Positions 10,101 through 18,769 of a DNA stretch of 64,000 bases are shown piece by piece (position 1 is the first letter of the stretch; each line of letters starts with the position of its first letter). A program made the position numbers and the translations under genes. Below the pieces are notes generated by a model. It searched no databases. It was not told the origin of the DNA and saw nothing but the letters and a program-made list of their open reading frames with translations. This DNA is from Alligator mississippiensis (lineage: Eukaryota; Chordata; Crocodylia; Alligatoridae): NCBI RefSeq assembly GCF_030867095.1, contig NC_081828.1, positions 47,779,434 to 47,843,433 on the forward strand, given 5' to 3'.

Positions 10101-13100
10101 GGGAAGGGTGGCCTTATTGCCACTGCGCCCCTGCCACCACATTTCCCAACTGTGGCAAGTCCCACGAGCCAGATGCCAAAGCTCCATGGGCCACATCTGG
10201 TCCATGGGCCAAAAGTTGAACATGCCTGTCCCAGGTTTTTAGAATAGTGGTACTCAACCTTTTGGTCCCACAGGTATATGAGTGGTGTGGGGCTGATCTG
10301 TAGCCCAGATTGAGCCCTACAAACCAGAATTGGATCCTGGAGCCTGGCACTGCCTCTTCCCATCTCCATTCACTAGGTCTAGGCACTGAGAGCCTGGCAC
10401 CATCCCCTCAACCCTTTCATGCTGAGATTGGGCCCTAACTGCTTGGCACCACCACCCCAACCCACCCATGCTAGGACTGGGCCCCTGGAGCTTGGCATTA
10501 CCCCCTCCACTCCTGCAGGCTGGGATTGGGCTCCAGAGGCCAGGAGTTGCCTCCTCTGCTCCGTGAACCAGGACTGGGACCTCAGGAGCCTGGCATCACC
10601 TCCCCCATCCCTACACCCTGGGATAGAATCTCAGGATATTGGAGCTGTCCCCTTAAGTCCTGTCACACCAGGATTGGGTCCCAAGGCCCTGGCACTGCTT
10701 CTTGCATACCAGTATTTGTCTATGAGACCTGGCAGTAACCCTGCCCAGTCCTGCACACTGGGATTAAGCACTTGATGCAGGACTCAGGGCCTGGGGCTAC
10801 CCATGGTTCTGGAAATCTGGCAACAGGGAATCAGTGCCACTGCCTCCTTTTCCCCTCACACTGCCAAATTACCAGATCTGTGGGGAGCCCAACGAGCTGG
10901 ATGACATGGCACTGTAGCCTGGATCTAGCCCACAAGTCAGGGGGTGACTGCTCCTGGATTAGAGCATAGCACTGGAGATTCTTTAGAATTAAGACCTGTG
11001 AGCAACATTCCTAAATCCCTATTTGGACATCCAAATAAACAGTCCAGTTGCCAAAAATGAAGAGATTCAAGCTCTCCCCCTGACTCTTCCTAGCTTTCTA
11101 TGCAAATCCCACTATAAGCCCACACATGTCCTGGGAGCTGCTGCCATGAAGTTCTCCTTTTAGCTCCTGAATATTAGAGACTGGTTTAAACCCCAGAATG
11201 GGCAATGGGGAAATGTTCAAACACTTTACCTGCAAACATAAAACTGGTGGGAGTTCCCACTAGAATAGAAGGGCAAAAAGGAAATTTTCTTTACAAGAAA
11301 TTGAACAGAACAAACCTATGGAAATAAAGAGTCTGGGCCAGGGCCTAAGGCTGGCATAAACCAAAGTAGCTCCATCAGGTAAATCATTGTAACTGTCAAT
11401 GGAGCTGATTTACACTAGTTGAAGGTTTTTTCCACTGACACTTGAATTTTGAAATAAGAATGAAATCTATCCTGGTGGTTTGTGACTCTAGGAACAAAAG
11501 AATTGCATTCCCCATGTTATGGGCTCTGTCTTTCCAGGTAGTAAGTCAGACCTCCACAGTTTCGGTTGGAACAGAATTCCATAGTGAACACACCTCCAAT
11601 GTGGACGAAATGCTGTGGAGATTGGTGGCAAATACATCCATGATGCTGAAATACCTGAAGCATGTCTGCCACCATGAGAGTAAAGCAGCCCCACCACTCA
11701 ATAAAAAGAGAAAGGTGAAAGAAACCAAGGTTGATGAAGAAATCGTCACTACTTGTCCGTATGACCACTGCTCCAATGTGGATACTGTGATGCAGGAAAT
11801 GTAATGGGAAGAAGGGCCCCTCCTTCTCTAAAAATCATATTTTTGTGCTCTGATAATTATTTTCCATATTCTTTACGAAGATCTTCTTAAGAAAGTCAGT
11901 AGTATTGCCAAGTAGAAATCAATGGCTGTGTGTTTGAACTGCTCATCTAATGATGACAAATGTAAAGTTGAATTCCATCATGAAAGAGTGGAGCAGGAGG
12001 AGGGGAAACTAAATGGCCTAATTAAAAACAAATGTTTGAAAACTCTGGGGAGGGTGGCTTGAATTTGGAGCATCAATGAAATAACATTGTTTTTGGCAGG
12101 AAAGGTCCTCATTATCCCCTACACTCCAACAGTACTGAGCCACACTACTGATGTGATGCAGCTCAGTGGCTGGTGTATTCAGTTAGCTGTGGCTCCCCTG
12201 GCAAAAGGCAAGTGCCAGTGTAGCACAGAGCTGATGTAGCACCTTTTTCTTGCTTCAGAGCATGTTCCAAGTGGCCAAAGGAAAGGGGGCAATGTAGGAC
12301 TACAGTGAACCTTAGCTCCCAGAACCAGAACAGACCCTCAGGGCAGCAGCTGTCAGGTATAACAGAGCAGTTCTTAGACTGTGCTAAGTTGCCCCAGAGA
12401 CCAAACAGGTCCATGACCAGCCCACGTGTCAAGGAGCCACACCAGTAAGAATCCGCTTCACCCCTTCTCTCTGATCACTGGCAGGATCAGGAAATTTCCT
12501 GATTTTTCCAGTTCATGAAGAGTTTCTTTAGGGTTTACACAATCTGGTCAACTAGCTACCCATGGTCCACCCACAGTGTCACACATGAACATCTGGCCTC
12601 ACTAGCTGAAGGGCCTAATGACCTGAACAGCACAACATTTGCAATTCCTAGAGCTAGATCCTTAGCTGATGTAAATCCTCCTTACTTCAGTGATTCAAGT
12701 GGTGCTTGGATGACTTCCACCAGCTTAAGATGTATGTCCCTTTTGTGATCCAACACTCATCTGTACAGCTGTGCATCTCAGGAGTTTCTCTCTCACCTGA
12801 CCAATCCAGGAAGTCGACGCACTCAGCCTGGCCATAGCGGCAGGCAATATCTCGGGCCTTTTCGCCTCGGAAAGTGGTTGCTACAATATCAGCTCCCAGT
12901 TCTACCAGAATTTTCAAAGTTTCTAGTTGTCCCCATGCAGCAGTACAGTGAAGGAGTGTGTAACCTGGGCGAGATGTGGAAGAAAAGTCATCAAAAAGCA
13001 CATAGAATTTATTTTCCTTGGGGTGTATTCTCATAGTACTTCAGCAACTTCCTTCCCTACAGGACCCCTGAGTGCTACATAGACATGTAGCACACCTGAA

Positions 13101-16100
13101 ATACAGAGATGTTTGGATGAGAAGCAACCAACCAACCAGGACACAGCCCACAGCTGGGGTAGGGGAGAACATTGTGGCCAAGATAATTTCTCAAAGTGCC
13201 ATGCAAGGAGCCCATCATACAGTGAGAGAGAAAAAGAGTCCAAAGTCTCTCATGGGACAGAGGCAAGGGAATTTTATGGCAAGATTTATGGAGGAGAAAA
13301 GAAATTGAGTTGCAGGAAATAAAACACATGTAGGCAGCTAAGTCAACAGAAATGGTTAAGTAATACTTAGCAGCAGAGAGTTATGGGAGGGGAGCCGGGA
13401 AGAAGGCAAGACAGGAGTGAGCAGCATGGAGAGGTGGAGCTATGATGACGGGTGGGGATCCAGAGCCAGATTTAAAGTCTAATAAAGTCAATGGAAAGAT
13501 TTTCATGGCTTCAGGGGTGTTTGGACCTAAGCAGCAGAACGAGTAGAAGAAGCAGGGGTTTGTAAATTCAGAGAGGTTGGGTTCACAACATCATAGGGAT
13601 GGAGGGGGCCTCATGAGGTCATTTAGTCCAGCCTCCTGATCATCCCTGACTAACCCATCCCAGACAAATGTCTGTCTAACTCACTCTTAAAAATCTCCAG
13701 GGATGGAGATTTCACAGCTTCTCTAAATTTCATAGATTTCATAGATGTCATAGACATTAGGGCTGGAAGGGACCTCGGAAGATCATCGAGTCCAGCCCCC
13801 CGCCCAAAGGGCAGGAAGTCAGCTGGGGTCACAGGATCCCAGCAAGATAAGCATCCAGTTTGCTCTTGAAGGTGTTCAATGTAGGCGCTTGAACCACCTC
13901 TGGTGGCAGGCTGTTCCAGACCTTGGGGGCTCGGACAGTAAAGAAATTCTTCCTTATGTCCAGCCTGAAATGGTCTTGTAGTAGTTTATGACCATTCAAC
14001 CTAGTCATCATCCCTTGGGGCGCTCTGGTGAACAAATGTTCCCCCAGATACTGGTGGTCACCCCTGATAAACTTATAGGTGGCCATCAGATCATCCCTGA
14101 GCCTGCGCTTTTCCAGGCTAAAGAGCCCCAGGGCTCTCAGCCTGTCATCGTAGGGTCTGCGTCCCTGACCTCTGATCATGCACGTGGCTCTTCTCTGGAC
14201 TCTCTCAAGCTTCTCCACATCCTTTTTGAATTGTGGAGCCCAAAACTGGATGCAGTACTCCAGCTGCAACCTCACCAAGGCCGAGTACAAGGGGAGAATG
14301 ACGTCCCGGGATTTGCTTGAGAAGCATCTATGGATGCAAGCCAGCGTTTTGGTTGCTTTACTAGCCGCAGCATCGCACTGCAGGCTCATGTTCATCTTGT
14401 GGTCAATGATGATCCCCAAGTCTCTTTCTTCCGCAGTGCTAGCCAAAATAGCACTGCCGAGCCTATAAGGATGCTGCGGGTTTTTCTTCCCAAGGTGGAG
14501 AACCTTGCATTTATCGGCGTTGAACACTATCAGATTCTCGTCCGCCCACTTGCTGAGCCTGTCCAGGTCAGCCTGGATCACCCGCCTGTCTTCTAGTGTG
14601 GATGCTTTGCCCCAAAGTTTGGTGTCATCGGCGAACTTGGCCAGTCCGCTTCTGACTCCAGTGTCCACATCATTAATGAAGATGTTGAACAGTATGGGTC
14701 CAAGGACAGAGCCTCGGGGGACCCCACTGGTCACAGGACACCACGATGAGTGACTTCCATCAATTACTACCCTCTCGGTCCGACCCCGGAGCCAATTTTC
14801 CAGCCAGTGGATCGTGGAGGACCCAAGGTGACAATTGGCCAGTTTCTCCAAGAGGTGATCGTGGGAAACCAGATCGAAGGCTTTTTTGAAGTCAAGATAT
14901 ATGACATCAATCTCTTCTCCCTTGTCCAGGTGATAGGTCACCTGGTCATAGAAGGAAATGAGATTGATCAAGCAAGACCTACCCGCAACAAACCCGTGCT
15001 GGCTATCCCTTAAGATGTTGGCGTCGGCCAGTCCATTAAGGATGGCCTCTTTAATAAACTTTTCTAAGATCTTCCCTGGGATAGAAGTCAGGCTGATGGG
15101 CCTATAGTTAGCCAGATCCACTTTCCTCCCTTTCTTGAAGATAGGCACTACATTGGCCTTCTTCCAGTCTTCGGGCACTACACCAGAGCGCCAAGAGTTT
15201 TCAAAGATCCGTGCTAGAGGCTGGGCTATGATGCTCGCCAGCTCCTTGAGTACCCTGGGGTGAAGACTGTCAGGGCCGGCTGACTTGAAGGTATCCAGTT
15301 TCTCAAGATGTTCCTTCACGAAGTCAGCATTAATGGAGGGCAGGGGATCACCCTCACCTGGACTTCCCTGTCCTGTAGCGGGCATGGGCGTCCCATGGGA
15401 CTGATGAAAGACCGACGCAAAATACCTATTTAATAGGTTGGCTTTTTCCTGGGCATCAGTTGTCAGTTGCCCCATCTGGTTCAGCAGGGGTCCAATGTTT
15501 CCCCTGCTTTTCCTCCGGCTCCCCACATATCTGAAAAAGGACTTTTTATTGTCCTTGATGCTCAAAGCTAGCTGGAGTTCAGTTGCAGCCTTGGCTTTCC
15601 TGGTCAGCTCCCTACAGGACCGGACCAGTGCAGAATAATCCTCCTTGGAGGTGACTCCCATCCTCCATCCTTTGTAGGCCTTTCTTTTTAGCCTCAGGAG
15701 GTCTGCCAGGTCCCTGGAGAGCCAGGGGGGCTGCTGTGCCCTCTTGCTGCCTTTCCTCTGAGATGGAATAGACTTAGTTTGTGCATTGAGGATCGCTCCC
15801 TTGAGGAGCAACCACTCTTCTTGAACTCCCCTCTCCCTGTGGTTATGGTCCCTTAGGGCCTCACTGACAAGCCTCCTGAGCTTGTCAAAGTTGGCTTTCC
15901 TGAAGTCAAGGACTTCTGTGTTGCTGACTGACTTGCCAGATTTACGGTGGATGGTGAAGGTGATCAGCTCGTGGTCGCTGTCACCCAGCTTCCCATCGAT
16001 CACTAGGTCACCGACTAGGTCATTCCCAGTAGCCAGTACCAGGTTGACCAGCGCTTTGCCTCTCGTTGGCCCATAGACTTCTTGAGTCAGGTAGAGGTCA

Positions 16101-17636
16101 TCCACGCACGAGAGGAAGCTCTGCGACCGCTCAGATTTTGCTGAGCGATCCTCCCATGAGATGTCCGGGTAATTGAAGTCACCCATGACAACCATGGTCC
16201 TGGAGCATGCGGCCTCAGCCATTTCCCGGGCAAACTCCTGGTCAAGATCAGGACTTTGGGTGGGAGGTCTGTAGTAGACTCCCACCATTGTGTCCCCTGT
16301 GCCGTGTTCCCCACGGATTTTAACGCAGAAGGTCTCCAGCCGTCCACCCTGGTCACCAATATTGGCTTGCAGGGACGTGTAGCTTTCCTTAACATAGAGA
16401 GCTACACCCCCGCCCCTTTTCTCTACACGATCCCTCCTGTACAGGGTATAGCCATCTATACCCATGGTCCAGTCATGGGTGGAGTCCCACCAGGTCTCCG
16501 TTATCCCTATGACATCATAATTATTTGCATTGAGCAGGAGGATGAGCTCCTCCTGCTTATTGCCCAGGCTCCTGGCATTAGTGTACAGGCAGGCAAGTGC
16601 CCCCTGGGGGGCTCCTTCCTTGCCCACAGATTTTACCAGGGCTGGGGCCGGGGTGGGCTCCCTTAAGTGCCTTGACCTGCTGGCTTTGCAAGGATTGCTC
16701 AGCAGGCCAGCAGTGGCGGTAGTCCCCCCGTCCCCCAGCAGGCTTAGTTTAAAGCCCGGTGGAGCAGGTCAGCCAGTCTGGCTGAGAAGAGCCTCCTCCC
16801 TAGGGGAGAGAGGTGGAGGCCATCTCTTCCCAGCAGCTCGCTGCCTCTCTTGCCAAAGAGCGGGCTGTGGTCATGAAAGCCAAAGCCTTCCCGACGACAC
16901 CAGCGCCGCAGTCTTTGGTTGACCACATGGATCCTCCTCTCCCTCCTCGGCCCATAGCCTGAGACTGGGAGGATCGACGAGAACACCACCTGTGCCCCCA
17001 GACCCTTTAGCCCCGCTCCCAAATCCCTGTAGCGCCTCATGACCCGGCTGGGAGCGCTCCGAGCTGTGTCATTGGTGTCCACATGAATTAGGAGCATGGG
17101 ATAGTGGTCTGTGGGTTTGAGGAGCTTTGGGATCCTCTCTGCAATGTCCCGGATGCGGGCCCCCAGGAAGCAGCAGACTAATAGCCCAGTTCAATGCCTG
17201 ATCACCCTCCCAGTGATAAAGGTCTTAGGATTGAGGAGTAGTAGTCCAGGTCCTGCCCCAGAGAAGCTAAAAGGAGTCTTTGCTTTGACTTGGATAGGAG
17301 GTGGAACAGGGTGGGAGTGAGCAGGCATGGGGCCCACTCCTGATACATACCTCTGGGTGTTTTATCTTTCATGTCTACCCCATATTTGGCCAGTGCTCTG
17401 ATGACTTCGCTCTGTCCAACCATGCATGCTGCATACAGCATGTCTCTCCCAATAACGTCCTTTTCCAACAGCAGTTGCATAGCCTTCTCATGGTTGGGAT
17501 CCTCTGGGTTCTCAAAAATCTGCTGTACGCCCTCCACTTCTCCCAAGAGAACAGGTCTCAGGAGGGGGTTAAAATACTCTGACTCCTCAGCCTCCTGTCC
17601 TGTATCTGCCAGCCCCATGGCCTCTTCTGGATCCAT
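7039..17636 (-). CDS. ANKRD45: ANKRD45, ankyrin repeat domain protein 45 (terminal exon not found)
   Basis: There are four coding exons on the minus strand: 17351-17636, 12797-12964, 7990-8084 and 7039-7177. All have GT/AG borders and consistent phase. Together they give 229 codons plus one base. The protein begins MDPEEAMGLADTGQEAEESE. Residues about 25-115 hold the ankyrin segment (AMQLLLEKDVIGRDMLYAAC, IRALAKYGVDMKDKTPRG, then YTLLHCTAAWGQLETLKILV and ARDIACRYGQAECVDFLDW). The C-terminal part includes EAKQTLQMFISHVQATITDP and LSACRAKSDWLNSTKEATRL. This order matches vertebrate ANKRD45 closely. An in-frame TAG lies three codons upstream of the ATG and fixes the start; an AG acceptor at 17655 implies an upstream 5' UTR exon. 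The last exon ends in split phase at a GTGAGT donor, so a short terminal exon is missing or unrecognised. ANKRD45 has been linked to cilia and cell division, but its biochemical role is unclear. It probably shares the CpG island with KLHL20. Confidence 0.9.
7990..8084 (-). CDS. ANKRD45: ANKRD45 coding exon 3
   Basis: The exon encodes AKQTLQMFISHVQATITDPE followed by KVQGRLNKEDK. It completes a split codon from the previous exon and ends on a full codon. The acceptor is ttttgcag and the donor is GTATGG on the minus strand. Confidence 0.88.
8968..9150 (+). mobile_element. MIR-like / CORE-SINE remnant
   Basis: The order 'tttcaaagcaccatacac', 'ttatccccactttagagatt', 'caaaccgaggtacagagaag' and 'ctccccatgccccactc' follows the tail of MIR-type SINEs. 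It is diverged and I cannot assign a subfamily by eye. Confidence 0.5.
9455..11804 (+). CDS. TEX50: TEX50-like small single-pass membrane protein, two exons
   Basis: Exon 9455-9796 (donor GTAAGT) joins in phase 0 to exon 11538-11804 (acceptor tctttccag), giving 202 residues and a TAA stop. The protein starts MLIRSFFLGFSLWAVFLFQN, a good signal peptide or anchor, then GLCICDRPNWRRVGTDILPE, and has a second hydrophobic stretch, VVLYLLCSLSVCYLWIKW (about residues 86-103), followed by basic RRHQR. The second exon is hydrophilic, with a basic patch (NKKRKVKETK). An ATG 16 codons upstream at 9407 is in frame, but the signal-peptide-like start favours 9455. In mammals TEX50 lies within or beside ANKRD45 at this locus, and the architecture fits. 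I rely on position and general form, not on a remembered alignment, so the name is tentative. The function of TEX50 is unknown. The intron has been invaded by hAT elements. Confidence 0.6.
9836..10228. mobile_element. Non-autonomous hAT transposon
   Basis: The terminal sequences CAGTGGACCCCAACATTTTTG and the reverse complement of CAAAAGTTGAACATGCCTG are imperfect inverted repeats. Flanking 8-mers tcttagct (9828-9835) and tcccaggt (10229-10236) agree at 5 of 8 positions. The interior is GC-rich and non-coding. It sits in the intron of the TEX50-like gene. Confidence 0.65.
10246..10980. repeat. GC-rich tandem repeat of about 70-bp units inside a probable hAT remnant
   Basis: The left end 'agtggtactcaaccttttgg' is a hAT-style terminus. 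From about 10310 to 10790 there are roughly seven diverged units of about 70 bp built on 'ggattgggcccc ... gagcctggcac' and a C-rich filler. The matching right terminus is not clear. Overlapping open frames here are side effects of the repeat. Confidence 0.6.
12797..12964 (-). CDS. ANKRD45: ANKRD45 coding exon 2, ankyrin repeat
   Basis: The exon contributes YTLLHCTAAWGQLETLKILV, the canonical TLLH ankyrin signature. It then has GADIVATTFRGEKARDIACR and ends at DFLDWS plus one base before a GTGAGA donor. It is 168 nt long and keeps the frame across both junctions. Confidence 0.92.
13601..13728 (-). mobile_element. Old CR1 3' fragment (right duplicate), split by a younger CR1
   Basis: It matches 62-200 of the left copy. 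The continuation of the same fragment lies at 17190-17222, after the inserted CR1. This gives a clear nested order: old CR1, then duplication, then young CR1. Confidence 0.72.
13829..16627 (-). CDS. CR1 ORF2, endonuclease-reverse transcriptase, 932 aa
   Basis: The N-terminal half is an APE-type endonuclease with LYTNARSLGNKQ, GITETWWDS, the GDFNYPDISW motif and LGDSDHELITF. The reverse transcriptase follows with [52 protein letters not shown] and the catalytic FADDTKLWG, then [11 protein letters not shown]. The C-terminal thumb-like region contains LEYCIQFWAPQF and [12 protein letters not shown]. The length is within the usual range for CR1 ORF2. No stop or frameshift interrupts it, which is uncommon for LINE copies. 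The product would nick target DNA and prime reverse transcription of its own RNA. Whether the copy is transcribed cannot be told from sequence; the truncated ORF1 and missing 5' end suggest it lacks its own promoter. Confidence 0.95.
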   Translation of the reverse strand: MGKEGAPQGALACLYTNARSLGNKQEELILLLNANNYDVIGITETWWDSTHDWTMGIDGYTLYRRDRVEKRGGGVALYVKESYTSLQANIGDQGGRLETFCVKIRGEHGTGDTMVGVYYRPPTQSPDLDQEFAREMAEAACSRTMVVMGDFNYPDISWEDRSAKSERSQSFLSCVDDLYLTQEVYGPTRGKALVNLVLATGNDLVGDLVIDGKLGDSDHELITFTIHRKSGKSVSNTEVLDFRKANFDKLRRLVSEALRDHNHRERGVQEEWLLLKGAILNAQTKSIPSQRKGSKRAQQPPWLSRDLADLLRLKRKAYKGWRMGVTSKEDYSALVRSCRELTRKAKAATELQLALSIKDNKKSFFRYVGSRRKSRGNIGPLLNQMGQLTTDAQEKANLLNRYFASVFHQSHGTPMPATGQGSPGEGDPLPSINADFVKEHLEKLDTFKSAGPDSLHPRVLKELASIIAQPLARIFENSWRSGVVPEDWKKANVVPIFKKGRKVDLANYRPISLTSIPGKILEKFIKEAILNGLADANILRDSQHGFVAGRSCLINLISFYDQVTYHLDKGEEIDVIYLDFKKAFDLVSHDHLLEKLANCHLGSSTIHWLENWLRGRTERVVIDGSHSSWCPVTSGVPRGSVLGPILFNIFINDVDTGVRSGLAKFADDTKLWGKASTLEDRRVIQADLDRLSKWADENLIVFNADKCKVLHLGKKNPQHPYRLGSAILASTAEERDLGIIIDHKMNMSLQCDAAASKATKTLACIHRCFSSKSRDVILPLYSALVRLQLEYCIQFWAPQFKKDVEKLERVQRRATCMIRGQGRRPYDDRLRALGLFSLEKRRLRDDLMATYKFIRGDHQYLGEHLFTRAPQGMMTRLNGHKLLQDHFRLDIRKNFFTVRAPKVWNSLPPEVVQAPTLNTFKSKLDAYLAGIL
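16744..17189 (-). pseudogene. CR1 ORF1 C-terminal fragment (SGNH esterase-like)
   Basis: The frame reads [36 protein letters not shown] and LLGRDGLHLSPLGRRLF. These correspond to the esterase-like domain of CR1 ORF1, with block III (GTNDT-like) and the terminal DGLH. The fragment is open to the 5' truncation point and ends shortly before ORF2. Confidence 0.8.
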
Positions 17637-17654
17637 TTTTCTCTAGAGCAATGC
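17351..17654 (-). CDS. ANKRD45: ANKRD45 first coding exon
   Basis: Coding starts at 17636. The exon runs back to an acceptor (cttgtctcttgtcag) ending at 17655, leaving 18 nt of 5' UTR with an in-frame TAG. The donor is GTATGT, just left of 17351. The exon encodes NPLLRPVLLGEVEGVQQIFE and LYAACMVGQSEVIRALAKYG. A diverged duplicate lies at 370-653. Confidence 0.92.
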
Positions 17655-18599
17655 CTGACAAGAGACAAGGAATAATAGAGAAGCCTGTAAAACATCTGAC
17701 TGCTTTTGTTATTTGAATATTCATATTTTTATACTCATCAAGATCATCTTCTTGGCCTCCTCCTCTGAACTAGGGAAAAAGAACACATCCAGTATTTACA
17801 CCTGAATCAGATTCAGCTAAATGTATTTCTTTACTACATTGCCAACAAGTTTGTGCTCTGTACTGATTTTCTTAAAGTCCCAGCTGCTGAAACCATAAGA
17901 CTGCATTAACAACTCAGCTTCCATTTAAAAAACAAGATAAATTTCTAGTCTTTTTGACTGCAAAGGAAGGCTTAAAAACAAGAAGTAAATAATCCCCAAG
18001 GCTCAAAACCCAAAAGGAAAACAGAACAACATATACATTTTTTTAATCATGATTTTAAAGTCCAGGTCCTGATTTGGGTGCCTGGATTCATGATTTCTGA
18101 ACCTGTGAGGCTGACAGCACTGATTTTACAGTACTGTCACTATGCAAAGTGATCTTATAGAATATATTTAAAATACTAAGACTTGAACTATAATTCAGAC
18201 AAAGCTAATAACAATTGATCACGTTAAGTACAAGCTATTGTGCTAAACTGAGACTGATTCTCATGAGCTTCTTTATCATGCAGAGCATGGTGGCTTTCTG
18301 TCCATTTATTTTGTTTCAGATTGGCTCCCCCTGATGGCCAACTTAACACATACCAATTCATGGATTTCCCTTTTATTAATTACACTTGTAGGGGAGGAAA
18401 ATGAGTTTGTTCTGAGCAATTAGGGGGTCCTGTTCCCTTGCAGCTACTGATGAAGCTGCCTGATCTAGTCATTTGAGTAGGGGAAGGAAAGTTGGAACTG
18501 CTGTGTACTTAGTCCTTGCTTGGGCCCTTACTAGCTATGGGTCTGATCCAGTGCCCATTGAAGTCCATGGAAAAAGTCTCCTGGACCTCAGCAGGTGCT

Positions 18600-18765
18600 G
18601 GGTGCCACCCTCTGGGACCTTAGGTAAGTCATATAACTTCTCCATGCTTTGGTTCCCCCATTTATAGAGTGGTGATAATAACACAACCTCAAGGTTGCTG
18701 TGAGGTTTGATTAATTACATACCAGTACCTGCCATCACTTGGAAGTTGGAAACATTGACATGATG
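18600..18765 (+). mobile_element. MIR-like SINE remnant
   Basis: The sequence 'ggtaagtcatataacttctc', 'ctttggttcccccatttata' and 'ggtgataataacacaacctc', ending 'gctgtgaggtttgattaat', follows the classic MIR 3' half. It is diverged and non-coding. Confidence 0.6.
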
Positions 18766-18769
18766 AGGG

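Larger units (their letters stand above)
8085..12796. other. ANKRD45 intron 2-3 holding a nested gene and repeats
   Basis: On the ANKRD45 strand this interval is a single intron. It contains the plus-strand TEX50-like gene (9455-11804), a SINE-like remnant (8968-9150), a hAT element (9836-10228) and a GC-rich tandem repeat (10246-10980). The stretches 8090-8960 and 11810-12790 show no recognisable exon. Confidence 0.6.
13729..17189 (-). mobile_element. Young CR1 LINE with uninterrupted ORF2
   Basis: The element is 3.45 kb long, in minus orientation. Its 3' end is on the left with tandem 'catagattt/catagatgt/catagacat' repeats typical of CR1. ORF2 (13829-16627) is open throughout. The C-terminal part of ORF1 lies at 16744-17189 and is cut by 5' truncation. 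The left segmental copy at about 200-215 shows the empty site (ttctaaataccccttttcaatgcc). The insertion is therefore younger than the duplication and lies in the intron between the first two coding exons of ANKRD45, in the same sense as the gene. Confidence 0.92.

Noticed and set aside
9830-10386. Open frames of 179 and 116 codons in the 10-kb GC-rich region
   Set aside because: They lie in a hAT element and tandem repeat with Gly/Pro-rich composition.
14178-16666. Plus-strand open frames opposite the CR1 ORF2
   Set aside because: They are shadows of the minus-strand CR1 reading frame.
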